Shown piece by piece: positions 1-9,938 of a stretch of DNA of 13,349 bases (position 1 is the stretch's first letter; each line of letters starts with the position of its first letter). This DNA is from Salpingoeca rosetta (lineage: Eukaryota; Opisthokonta; Choanoflagellata; Craspedida; Salpingoecidae): contig NW_004754928.1 in assembly GCF_000188695.1 (NCBI RefSeq), positions 1,118,584 through 1,131,932 of the forward strand, in the 5' to 3' direction. The translations under genes were made by a program, and so were the position numbers. The notes under the pieces were generated by a model. That model was not told where the DNA came from. It ran no database searches and was given only the letters and a program-made list of their open reading frames with translations.

Positions 1-11
1 ACACACACATA

Positions 12-104
<93 letters not shown>
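1..104. repeat. (CA)n microsatellite at left edge
   Basis: An almost pure CA dinucleotide tract fills the left edge, with one small interruption near position 10. It lies upstream of the NAA80 start codon. In the introns of this window, sense-strand CA tracts sit near 3' splice sites, so this tract could be the 3' part of an intron in the NAA80 5' UTR. It could equally be intergenic. No coding sequence is visible in it. Confidence 0.95.
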
Positions 105-105
<1 letters not shown>

Positions 106-252
106 CCAACCAACCTCAAGCAGGAAGCACTTGCAGTGCTCGCCCACAACATCAAAGCGAGCCACACTCGTCATCCTCCTTGTCTTCTTCCTGTTGTCGT
201 CGTTCACAGTGGACGAGGGCAAAATTGACTTTTACGCAAAGGCAAATTTGCC

Positions 253-1488
<1,236 letters not shown>

Positions 1489-1976
1489 CCCTACTCACTA
1501 CTGAGCCACCAAGCTGCATAGCTGCATAGTTTGCAAACAAGAAGACCCTGTACCGTTGCAACTTGCACCGGGTGCTGCTGGCTGGCACCCCGTCTGCTGT
1601 CCCTGTGTTGATGTTCACTTTTGTGTCTGCTGTTGTGACATAGCTAATACACCCCTCGAGTCATCGTATCATCACCACATGCCTTACATGCGTGGCGCAC
1701 GTTGGAGATGGGCGGTTCAATGTTAAGAAGAACGAACGTAAGGCAGAAGGAGTGAAAGGGACTGAAGGTGGCTCACAGATTGCAGCATGCATCAACAGCA
1801 ACAAAGCAGCGGGTGTTCTCCTAACTGGCTAACACGGAGAGAAAAAAAGCAGGGCAGTACCACCCCGCCAAACGGTTGAGGCATATGTACACGGGGGCGG
1901 GGAGAAGGGGCACAGTCGCGCGCAAGGGCAGCAACGACAGCGGTAGCACGACAGCGACAATGACGAGCAACCAACC

Positions 1977-2018
<42 letters not shown>

Positions 2019-2082
2019 CGACGACGACGACGACATCAACAACAATCAACCACTATTCACGACAGTAATGGCAGCAAGGATA
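1489..2082. other. Convergent intergenic region between NAA80 and profilin
   Basis: About 594 bases separate the two stop codons and should contain both 3' UTRs. I see no clear AATAAA signal. It holds an AAC trinucleotide tract (1978-2019) continuing into a GAC tract (2020-2034). Short open frames through these tracts give polyN/polyD or polyV and look like repeat artefacts. Confidence 0.7.
1978..2034. repeat. (AAC)n followed by (GAC)n trinucleotide repeat
   Basis: Fourteen AAC units run directly into five GAC units. The tract lies about 50 bases beyond the profilin stop codon, so it is probably in the profilin 3' UTR, where it reads as GTT and GTC repeats. Confidence 0.9.
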
Positions 2083-3136
2083 TCACATCTGCATGGACAC
2101 GAGAAAGTCTGCAAACCGCTCCACGTCGCAAACGCAATCGGTTGCCGAGATGGGGTTCTCAAACGTGGCAATGATTACCGCCTTTGTCGTCTTGCAAACA
2201 ACCGCCCCGCCCGTTCCTGGACCCGAGTTGAACGTGGATGTGGTGGTGAGGCGATGATGAGGGCGACGAAAGTGTTGGGGCGTGAACAGGGATGAACATG
2301 AGAATGAGCACGAGAATGAGCACGAGAATGAGCACGAGAATGGAGAGACAAAGAGGAGGGGGCAAGAACAATGCGCGGTAGCAACCATGGAACAAGCCGT
2401 GGGACATCGTAACCCGCAGCAATGTGGCCAAACTCACTCGACTTTGCGTAAATGCTGCGGCCGGCATCTGCCCACCAGGAACGCAGGTACAAAGGTGAAT
2501 AGAAGTGAGGTTGAAATGAGGGGAGGGTTAGAGAAAAATAAAGCGGGGAGGGCACGGGAGTCGCCAAGGGAAGCGACACGCACGCATGCAAAGACACATG
2601 TCAGCGCACACACAAACAAACAGACAAACACATACATACATACATGCACACACATACACGTACACACATGCACGTACATACATACATACATACATACATA
2701 CATACATACATACATACATACATACATACATACATACATACATACATACATACATACATACATACAAACACACAAACACACAAACACACAAACACACACA
2801 CACCTCTTCGGAGGTACTGGTACTTGGTGGCATGGACGAGGACGCCGTGTTGTGGTAGCAATGCCGCTGCTTGCTCGTTGTCAATGGCGTAGATCAGGCT
2901 GCGCACCTCGTCGGGATTCAGGTCAAAGTCTGTGCTGCTCGCCCACTTGTTGCCATCTTGCCCATGTATCGCAACCCTGTGCAAGGAGAATGCAAGAGAA
3001 GAAGAAGAGACAGCGGTGTGACTGCATGTCAGCACAAACTGGCTGGCGGTGCGCGTGTGGGGTGCGGGGTGCGGGGTGCGGGTTGCACTGCCATCGCACG
3101 TGTGCCGGTCAATGCAACAGAAGAGCACAACCACTG

Positions 3137-3185
<49 letters not shown>

Positions 3186-3245
3186 CACGTACTTTGTCAC
3201 GTGGCCGTTTGCTTCCAAGGCTTCGACATGCGATTGCCAGCTCAT
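2083..3245 (-). CDS. Profilin, four exons
   Basis: Predicted exons on the minus strand are 3193-3245, 2804-2976, 2438-2467 and 2083-2216. All junction phases agree, giving 129 residues, a normal profilin length. Profilins bind monomeric actin and polyproline ligands and promote actin nucleotide exchange. Seen: N-terminal MSWQSHVEAL with Trp3, VAIHGQDGNKWASS (Trp29), ATKYQYLRR, GRSIYAKS, the KTTKAVIIATFENP strand pair, and the C-terminal helix DVERFADFLVSMQM. The position-6 aromatic common in plant and fungal profilins is His here, and the usual Tyr of the last helix is Phe123. Donors are GTACGT, GTGTGT and GTGAGT; acceptors are CACAG, GGCAG and TCCAG. The gene converges on NAA80, whose animal counterparts act on profilin-actin, and diverges from the membrane-protein gene at 4090. 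Confidence 0.93.
2217..2437 (-). other. Profilin intron 3 with 12-bp minisatellite
   Basis: It runs from a GTGAGT donor to a TCCAG acceptor. It contains four tandem 12-bp units at 2294-2341 (plus-strand unit GAGCACGAGAAT, first copy diverged). A minus-strand frame through this intron is open but lacks profilin similarity, while the spliced frame matches the family. Confidence 0.85.
2294..2341. repeat. 12-bp tandem repeat, four units
   Basis: There are four units of 12 bases; units 2-4 are identical and unit 1 differs by two bases. In one plus-strand frame they read as repeated EHEN. As they lie inside profilin intron 3 on the other strand, coding use is unlikely. Confidence 0.95.
2468..2803 (-). 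other. Profilin intron 2 with (CATA)n tract
   Basis: In the sense orientation the intron opens with GTGTGTGTG and TTTGTG variants, then a long TATG tetranucleotide tract (plus-strand CATA at about 2675-2765). It ends with a pyrimidine-rich stretch and GGCAG. The donor splits the codon after LRR at phase 1, and exon 3 resumes with DAGRSIYAK. Confidence 0.85.
2675..2765. repeat. (CATA)n tetranucleotide repeat
   Basis: More than twenty near-perfect CATA units, flanked on the right by CAAACA variants and a short CA run up to the profilin exon 2 boundary. Confidence 0.95.
2977..3192 (-). other. Profilin intron 1
   Basis: The donor GTACGT runs immediately into a sense (GT)n tract (plus-strand CA, about 3137-3190). 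Further in lies a short tandem GCACCCC block. The intron ends in a pyrimidine-rich run and CACAG. The junction AA|G restores a Lys codon before VAIHGQDG. Confidence 0.87.
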
Positions 3246-4089
3246 GATGATTTGGGTGTGGTTTGTTCGTTGGGCGACTCCTCTTCTGGTTCGTGGTGTG
3301 GGTTAGGGAAAATTCGATAAAGACATGATACAACTTTCGGACCAAAGTGGACACAGACACACCACTTGCTCGCACGACCATCGTGAACACACCCACAGCT
3401 TCAACGCGCCAACGAGACATCTACACGTCTTCAGCCCACTCACTCGCACAGCAAGATGACATGACTCCGCCGCGGCTTGCCCAGACCTTTCGTCACGAGC
3501 ACTCCGAAAATAGCTTTGGCGTGCTCCAAAGCCCCTTTCTACCGCGTCTTTCTTGCTGTGCTTCTTCGCACCCCTGTTTGTCTTTGCGACGCCCGGTCTC
3601 AGAGGCGTGCTCCATGTGACACCACACATTTCTTGTTGTCCCCCAACGGTCCAATGCCCTCCACCATTGGAACTTGGAGGCTTTCCTGCATAGACGGGAT
3701 CTGAGCTCCCACAGTTGCCATGACGTTGTTGCTTGCGATCGCTTGCTTCGGCTGACACACGAGTTTGGGGTTCTCACTCACGTCATGCCTCAACCTTTTG
3801 GGGCCAGCTTGCGCCCTATCAGCACGAGCGACCCGATTTCCCCCGCCTCCCACTTGTCGTTGCCTTGATCAAGGGGCCATTTTTTTCAAGAGCCCAAAGA
3901 CCTCCTCCCTGCACCTGAGTCACAGCCCCAACCCCAACCACAACTACGAATCAACACCAACACCATCTTCCTCACCAAGCCCATCCAAGCACATCCAGGC
4001 CCACACAAGCCCATCCAAGCACATCCAAGTCCATCCAAGCACATCCAGGCCCACGCAAGCCCAGACAGAGCACACAGTGCACCCACGCC
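3246..4089. other. Divergent intergenic region between profilin and the membrane-protein gene
   Basis: This 844-base stretch separates two start codons facing away from each other, so it should hold both promoters and 5' UTRs. Several minus-strand frames of 84-151 codons are open, but I recognise none of them and they lack the splice and family support seen elsewhere. A run of seven T lies at about 3889. The last 120 bases before the right-hand ATG are a degenerate tandem repeat. A shared bidirectional promoter is plausible but not shown by any motif I can identify. Confidence 0.6.
3976..4064. repeat. Degenerate minisatellite upstream of the membrane-protein gene
   Basis: Alternating units built on CATCCAAGCA and CATCCAGGCC, with ACACAAGCC-type spacers, are repeated with a higher-order period of roughly 50 bases. 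The tract ends about 25 bases before the ATG at 4090, so it probably lies in the 5' UTR or core promoter. Confidence 0.8.
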
Positions 4090-4487
4090 ATGTCGGCTGA
4101 AGAGAAAGCGCGCTTGCTGACGCCGTCGGGCAGCACTTCGCTTCAGGAAACGCAGCCGCGCCAACCATCCGGGCGCAGGCACACGCAAGCGAGTGATGCG
4201 GCGAGCTCAGGCATTCACAGCAGTGCCAGTGCGACCCAGTACAGAAGCGTAACTTCGTGGCCTCAGGCCGGGTTCAGCCTCACTGACGACGTGGCCCCAG
4301 TTGAACCCCAAGAAGCTGGGTCCACCGTCAACAACACATCGTTCAGTGCACCATCATCACGTGCCGTTGACGGTGCTTACAGGTTTGTTGGGCGGAACCA
4401 AGAGCAGCGCCGAACCGTCTGGCAACGCATGGGGCAGCGCGACAACCGTGTAGCAGCCGCACCCAATGAAACCACGTCGCTCCCGCC

Positions 4488-4538
<51 letters not shown>

Positions 4539-5706
4539 GCAGCAGCAGCAGCAGCAGCGCGGTCGGCGCTCCACCGCTCGCTCACAGTCGTACCATGCAC
4601 GGGGACAGCCGCCGCCTCTGCCTCCAAGACCTTCCAGTGGCTCGTCCATCAGAGCGGCATGGGACGCGCAGCACCAGCAGCCAACGTCGCCCATACCGCC
4701 ACCGCTGCCGCCGAGACGCGACACCACGAGTGTCAACGTGGAGCGCTCAAACACGTCCCATGCCGTGTATGGCACCTACACGACAGAGAGAATGTACTTG
4801 GTGCCGGTTGACCATCAACAGAGACCCGGCTCGTATGTGGATGGTCGAGTTTATGCGGAAGCGGATGACGTTCTCAGCAGCGACAGCAGCCGCAGCAGCC
4901 GCAGGACCACCACCACGTCCGCACTTCTGGAACGCGAAAACCACAGCACCAACTCAGCAGTTTCTCGGCGGTCCAGCAAAGTGCCGTGGCTTCGGTGCTG
5001 CTTCTCCTGCTGCAGAGACCCGTCTGCGACGTCAGAAGCGACTGTGTGGTCGCTGATTGTTCTTGTCTTGGTGACATTGATCACGACCCTTGTGCTGTTT
5101 GTTCCCGACTACGGCAGCAACGTCTTGGTGCCACTCGACTGCCGAAGCAATGTCTCCAACGCATTCATCCTGCAGAAGGGCTTCTCCACTGTGAGCGAGG
5201 TCGATGACTGCTGCTGCGACGCGTTTGACCACATTCGCAAGGTGCACGGTCACATCTCGGTGCACTGGGCGACCACCCGTTTCCGCATCCAGTCTGTTGA
5301 GCACGTGCGTGGGGACATTGTCGCCTCGCCCGTCTCTGGCCAACTCGTGGAGGTGGATCTTGGGTCCCTCAGAAAGGTGGGAGGAAGCCTGACGTTTGCA
5401 GGCAACAACATCAGCAGCGTCAGCTTTGGCAGCCTGACATCGGTTGGCGGTGATCTCGCCATGACCTTCAGCAACCTCACGCGCCTTGATTTCGGACACG
5501 TGACCCGCATTGGTGGCGATCTGAAGCTTGCAGGCAACGCGTTGTCTTTTGTCGACCTGTCCACCTTGCGACAGATCTCGGGCGGCCTCTTTCTTGGGTC
5601 CAATCCATCCCTTACAACCATCAACTGTCATGGTCTTGGTTCCTGCATCTGTGCTGATGCTGCAGCAAACCTCACCAACTGCCCTCCTCCCTGCGCCTCC
5701 TGTTGA
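4090..5706 (+). CDS. Single-exon type II membrane protein with polyQ, SH3-ligand motifs and receptor-L-like ectodomain
   Basis: 538 residues; start ATG in the context ACGCCATGT. Residues 1-300 are polar and disordered-looking, with 23 consecutive Gln (134-156) and two proline motifs, PPPLPPRP (174-181) and PPPLPPRR (203-210), which fit class II SH3 ligands (PxxPxR). A cysteine cluster CCFSCC (303-308) next to the membrane suggests palmitoylation. One hydrophobic segment spans about 320-338. There is no N-terminal signal peptide, so the N-terminus is probably cytoplasmic. The C-terminal 200 residues carry Cys pairs, several N-glycosylation sequons and four exact 22-residue repeats (427-448, 449-470, 471-492, 493-514) with V/IGGxL cores. 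These resemble receptor L-domain strands of insulin/EGF-receptor type. Less regular repeats precede them. I do not recognise a named orthologue; a cell-surface adhesion or signalling role is inference. Confidence 0.85.
4489..4557 (+). repeat. Coding (CAA)16(CAG)7 polyglutamine tract
   Basis: Sixteen CAA then seven CAG codons encode Gln134-156 of the membrane protein. The two block-pure halves suggest separate repeat expansions. Other frames across it give polyN, polyV or polyC artefacts. Confidence 0.95.
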
Positions 5707-6166
5707 CTTGGCTCCTCACGCCTTTCCTTGTTTCGTTCATTCCTCATGCCTGCTCCCTTTTCTGACCAATTCCATCCCCACACTTGCCCCAATACCCGCA
5801 CACAAACACACACCACATACGCACGCGTTCGGCCAAACACAACAGCTTTCGTTCCACACGCTTCCTACCCATTGCTTCCACGTTCTTGTTCTCACTGTTC
5901 ACTGGTGGATAAACCAACCAACACGAACCAACATGCAAACGAACCATCGAACGAGAGGATCAAACCAGAGATACCAACAAGCAAACGAGCAAGCGATCAA
6001 GCAAGCCAACGAAACACGCTGCACACTCTTTCACTCCAGTGGTTAAACCTACTGCCACAACACACCACCACACACACACACACCACCACCACCACACACA
6101 CACACACACACACACACCCTCTCCCAACACACACACACACACATGCACGAACAGTGACGACATGAT
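5707..6166. other. Convergent intergenic region with CA/CCA repeats
   Basis: 460 bases lie between the stop codons of the membrane-protein gene (+) and the 1072-codon gene (-). The left part is pyrimidine-rich, followed by AACCAACC/AAGCAA-rich sequence and then mixed CA and CCA repeats at about 6058-6143. No gene is visible. Both 3' ends must be formed here. Confidence 0.75.
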
Positions 6167-9100
6167 TCACTCTTCCAAAGCCTCGATGATGGCCAGTGCC
6201 TCTGAGAGAACCTTTTCCTCCATGGCTTTACGCTCGCGCTTCTTTGCCGCCCTCCGCTCAGCCAGCTCCTTCCTCCGCCTCGCTCGCTCATCATCCTCAG
6301 CGCCGCCACCGACACCGCTTGTCTCGCTGCCGCTTGTGAGCGATGACGTGGCTGTTGTCGCGGATGTTGCAGCCGACAGGCCCGAGTCTGACATGGCGGG
6401 CGTGGTTGCGCTGGCGTCACTGTTTGTCGTCACGATGGCTGTCGTGTCTGTGGTTTCTGTTGCAGCAGCTGCTGCAGACGACGACGATGATGACGACGAC
6501 GACGAAGAGGAGCAGCCATGGTGGGAAGAGGAGGACGTCGGCTGCTGCTGTGCTGACGTAGATGCTTGTTGTTTTGCAGTGGTCTTGTGATGGCCAGCAT
6601 TGCCACTGCTACCCTTGCTGGTGATGTTGTGGGAGGCCATTGTGTCTTCCTCACTGTGCATGCTGACAGCATCACTGTTGCCATCACCACCCTCACCACC
6701 ACCATCACCACCATGATCAGCCCCAGCGGTAGCAGCCGACATGTTGAGTGCCTTCTCCAGCCGCCGGTTTAGCGCTGCGCTCTCGTCGTCCCACGCTGGC
6801 GAGGTCTCCTCCTGTACACCACCGCTGTTACCAGCACCACCACGAGCACCACCACGAGCACCATCACCGCCATCGCGCTCCTGCTCCGCTGTGCACTCTG
6901 CGATGACCTGCTGCAGTGAGATCATGCCGGTCACCACGGGCTGTTCCCCCGGTAGCTGTGCGGCGGACACGAGGGCGTGGCTGGACCGCCGACGCAGCGA
7001 CAATCGGCTGCCACTCGCTTTGCTCTTGCTGCTCTTGCTGCTCTTGCTGCCCTTGTTGTCTGCGGGCGAGCTGGTGGTTGAGCGCCGCAGCAGGCGCCAC
7101 CGCGACCCGCGACTTGGCGACGCGGCCGTGCTGTCGACGGACGCAGATCTGCGCTTGTCCTTGCGCCGGTTCTCGCGCTTGATCTCCATCTGACTGCGCC
7201 GAATCTCCCGCTCAACACGCTTTGCCTGCCGCCGCTCCGCCCGCGTCATCTTGGGCGACTTTGGCGGCGTGCCCTGTATCATCGACTCCAGGATCTCGTC
7301 CACCAGAATCTCCCCCTGCGACTTGGCGCGTGGCCGCCCGCCGTCCTGTCGCTCCTGCTGTGATGGCGACAGCGGCGATACGTCACGCGCCGAGCGCGCA
7401 CCGCTGCTGCTGCTGCCGCTGCTTTTGTTGTAGGCGTGGTCGTCGCAGCTGTTGGAGTCATTGGCTCTGCTGCCACCATGTGCACTGTTGCCGTCAGCGT
7501 CAGCGTCACCATCGCCCCTACCGCTGTGCTGTTTCGTGAGCTTGGCAAGCTTGTGCTGTTGTCGGCGGAGGTGGAACGAGCGAAGCCGCCACGAGGAGGA
7601 TCTGCGTCGTCGCTGCTGTTGCTTCTCCTCCCTGTCACCTTCGCCATCATCACCACCGTCATAGTGACCATCCCCAACACCAGCACCACCACGGCGGCTC
7701 TTCATGAGCTTGTGCTGTTTCTTCTCTGCCTTCTTTCGCTGCTTCTCCTCTTCCTTGCGTCTCTTCTTCTCCTCCTTCTCCGCCGCCTTTCGCTCCTTGC
7801 GTGCGCGCCGTGCTGAGCGGCTCCGCGCACGCGATGCACTGGACGTGCGCGTGCGCGTGCGTGAGCGACTGCGCCCCCGCCGCTGCACGATGGCGTCCGC
7901 CTCATCGTAGTCGTGGGTGTGGTGGTGGTCATTGTCGTCGTGGTGGTGCAGCGCGTCATCGTCTGCAAACGGGTCGTTGTCGTACATGGAGCGGCTGCTC
8001 TTGCGGTGCTGTTGCTTCTGTTTGGTCTTGAGCGGAGTGTCGGGGCACGACTTGCTGCCACGGCGCTGCCTGCTGCCTGCTGCCGTTCCTGGCTCGAGGA
8101 GCGACGCGTTGTGGTCGTGGTGGCTGTCGTCGTCGCCGCCGATGTCAGCAGGGGTGTGTGTGTTGCGGCTGCGCCGCGAGAAGAAGAACCAGCTGCGCTT
8201 CCGGCGCGGCTTTGAGGGGGACTTGGTGGCTGGTGTTGAGGGCGACGCAGGTGGCGAGGGCGTCACCGCCGTTGCCGCTGTCCTGTGTCCGCGCTGACGG
8301 GGATGGCGCTCGCCAACAACACCATCATCGTCATCATCGTCGCCACCGCGCAGGCTCTGCCACTCCGTCTCGTCGTCCATGAAGCACACCTCTGGCAGCG
8401 CGGGCAGGTGCGGGTCCTCCTCGTATGCGGCTGCGAGCGTGTTGTCGCTTGCGATGGAGACGGTACTCCAGTCATCGCCACTGCGCGGCTGGTGGCTGCC
8501 GCGACGAAGACGCGCCTCCGAGTGCCGTGTGCGTGTGTTCGCGTGGCCGTCACTGTACCGGCGGCTGTCACGGCTGGACCGCCGACCGGCCTTCACTGCT
8601 GCTGCTGCCGCCGCTGTTCTCGCTGCTGCTGCTGTTGCTGCTGCTGATCGTGCGTCGTCGGTGTCGCTGTCCGCTGCGACGGCGTCGGCGAGAAGATGGG
8701 TGGACGGGCGGCGCTCAATGGCCATGGCCAGCGCGCGTGCCAGTTGCTTGTTATCTGCCACGGTGTCTGCCAACTCCTTCTCCATTTCGCGCGTCTTTAC
8801 GCATTGTTCCCGCAGCTCGCGCTGTGCTGTTGCATAGAGCCCTTGCAGCTCTTCCAGCTGCTCCCTGATTGTGGCCAGCTCTTCCTGCAACTGCACATGC
8901 TGCGATTGCTCTTGTTGTGGCTGTTGTTGTTGTTGGTAGTGTTGGTGTTGTTGTTGTGGTGATTGTTGTGGCTGTTGTTGCGGTTGTTGTTGGTGAGGTT
9001 CTTCTTGTTGGGCAAGCTGCGCTTCGCTACCCGCTTCTTGTGTTGGTGCGTCCTTGGCAGCTGCGTCAGCTGCCTTTGTCTTTGCCGGGGTGGAGGTGAT

Positions 9101-9385
9101 GAGCGTGAGCTGCACATCCTCTGTCTTTGCATCTGAGGGTGCCTCGTCAGTGGCATTTGTGAGACCAAAGTCGAGTGTCCTCATGGCCACCGGTTTCGCC
9201 GCGACGGGTGGTGGTGGTGACGCGCGGTTGTTGATGCCACGCGTGCTGTTCTGTGCAAACGTGGACCGACCAAACCCACCAATGGGGCCACTACCGCGCA
9301 CGCCGCCTTCATCATCGCCGTCTTCGCCTCGCGTCACCTGCCGGTTGTGGCGCTCCAGTCGCTGGATGGTCTCCGCCACAGACAT
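6167..9385 (-). CDS. Hypothetical low-complexity, charged, partly coiled-coil protein (1072 aa)
   Basis: One uninterrupted frame of 1072 codons. I do not recognise a family. In order: an N-terminal helix (MSVAETIQRLERHNRQ), Ser/Pro segments, a Gln/His-rich stretch (about 127-163), a leucine-heptad coiled coil (about 164-226, starting LQEELATIREQLEEL), Ala/Asp/Ser-rich linkers, a basic-aromatic patch PRRKRSWFFF (about 393-402), and an RS-like Arg/Ser segment (about 500-528). A Lys/Glu-rich probable single helix (about 528-562), a basic helix MTRAERRQAKRVEREIRRSQ (about 715-734), a Ser/Ala run (about 955-980), and a C-terminal charged helix ending LAIIEALEE follow. There is no signal peptide or membrane span. 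Scaffold or nuclear roles are possible; neither is demonstrated. A CAG acceptor-like site lies four bases before the ATG, so a 5' UTR intron or an upstream exon cannot be excluded. It lies tandem downstream of RECQL4. Confidence 0.82.
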   Translation of the reverse strand: MSVAETIQRLERHNRQVTRGEDGDDEGGVRGSGPIGGFGRSTFAQNSTRGINNRASPPPPVAAKPVAMRTLDFGLTNATDEAPSDAKTEDVQLTLITSTPAKTKAADAAAKDAPTQEAGSEAQLAQQEEPHQQQPQQQPQQSPQQQHQHYQQQQQPQQEQSQHVQLQEELATIREQLEELQGLYATAQRELREQCVKTREMEKELADTVADNKQLARALAMAIERRPSTHLLADAVAADSDTDDARSAAATAAAARTAAAAAAVKAGRRSSRDSRRYSDGHANTRTRHSEARLRRGSHQPRSGDDWSTVSIASDNTLAAAYEEDPHLPALPEVCFMDDETEWQSLRGGDDDDDDGVVGERHPRQRGHRTAATAVTPSPPASPSTPATKSPSKPRRKRSWFFFSRRSRNTHTPADIGGDDDSHHDHNASLLEPGTAAGSRQRRGSKSCPDTPLKTKQKQQHRKSSRSMYDNDPFADDDALHHHDDNDHHHTHDYDEADAIVQRRGRSRSRTRTRTSSASRARSRSARRARKERKAAEKEEKKRRKEEEKQRKKAEKKQHKLMKSRRGGAGVGDGHYDGGDDGEGDREEKQQQRRRRSSSWRLRSFHLRRQQHKLAKLTKQHSGRGDGDADADGNSAHGGSRANDSNSCDDHAYNKSSGSSSSGARSARDVSPLSPSQQERQDGGRPRAKSQGEILVDEILESMIQGTPPKSPKMTRAERRQAKRVEREIRRSQMEIKRENRRKDKRRSASVDSTAASPSRGSRWRLLRRSTTSSPADNKGSKSSKSSKSKASGSRLSLRRRSSHALVSAAQLPGEQPVVTGMISLQQVIAECTAEQERDGGDGARGGARGGAGNSGGVQEETSPAWDDESAALNRRLEKALNMSAATAGADHGGDGGGEGGDGNSDAVSMHSEEDTMASHNITSKGSSGNAGHHKTTAKQQASTSAQQQPTSSSSHHGCSSSSSSSSSSSSAAAAATETTDTTAIVTTNSDASATTPAMSDSGLSAATSATTATSSLTSGSETSGVGGGAEDDERARRRKELAERRAAKKRERKAMEEKVLSEALAIIEALEE

Positions 9386-9809
9386 CCTTCTGCGCTGTGT
9401 GTGTGTGTGTGTGTGTGTCTGTCTCTGTGTGTGTGTTTGGCTAAGTTTGCGTGTCCTTGTTTGCTGTTTGCTTGCTTGTCGATCAAAAGGTGGTTGCTGT
9501 GTGGGAGGCCTGGTTGTTGTTGAATGGCTCTCCGTGTGTGCGTGCTTGTGCGTGTGTGCTGTTGTTGATATGGGTTGCTTGTGCTCGTGCTTGGGTGGGG
9601 GAGGGAGAATGTGTGCGATGTATGGGATGCTGCTGTGGCAGTGGGTTCTGGTTGGCGCCTGTTGTGGCGCGCCGCTGTTGCTGTTGGCATTTCGGGCATG
9701 CCTGCAGGCAATTCCTGACGAAACGAGTCACCGAAGTGGGAGTACCGAAAATTGTTTATGTACCGAGACGAATATGGAAATGCAGAAAAGAAAGGAAAGT
9801 GTGTGTGTA

Positions 9810-9874
<65 letters not shown>

Positions 9875-9938
9875 ATGCAGTGGATATGGACGTGCATGTG
9901 CGCGCGTCCTGTTCGTTTGTTCGTTTGTTCGTTTGCTC
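9386..9938. other. Intergenic region between RECQL4 stop and the 1072-codon gene
   Basis: 553 bases between two minus-strand genes. It contains (GT)n tracts at about 9398-9437 and 9799-9871 on the plus strand, which read as CA in the sense of both genes. Plus-strand frames here encode CVCV-type artefacts. The minus-strand sequence at 9396-9390 reads CAG-CGCAG, a possible 3' splice site for a leader intron of the downstream gene. Confidence 0.65.
9799..9871. repeat. (GT)n microsatellite
   Basis: Nearly pure GT dinucleotides with two TATG interruptions at the left end. It lies about 70 bases beyond the RECQL4 stop codon, in its 3' UTR or in the leader region of the next gene. Confidence 0.95.

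Noticed and set aside
2294..2341. Regular repeat with possible CRISPR-like appearance
   Set aside because: Units are directly contiguous 12-mers with no unique spacers, in a eukaryotic intron.
2282..3247. Plus-strand 321-codon frame with EHEN and YIHT repeats
   Set aside because: It runs antisense through profilin introns and exons and owes its length to repeats lacking stop codons. The minus strand has a phase-consistent profilin.
3640..3680. Short inverted repeat around CCAATG...CATTGG considered as an RNA gene or terminator
   Set aside because: The stem is short and isolated, with no conserved RNA features. No tRNA, snRNA or rRNA pattern was found anywhere in the window.
4377..5056. PolyN, polyC and polyV frames over the polyglutamine tract
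   Set aside because: They are shadows of the 538-codon gene; only the polyQ frame extends into a transmembrane segment and ordered repeats.
6039..9168. Plus-strand frames inside the 1072-codon gene, some Leu/Val-rich and membrane-like
   Set aside because: Antisense reading of Gln, Asp, Ser and Lys codon runs gives Leu/Val/Cys-rich artefacts; none has family features.
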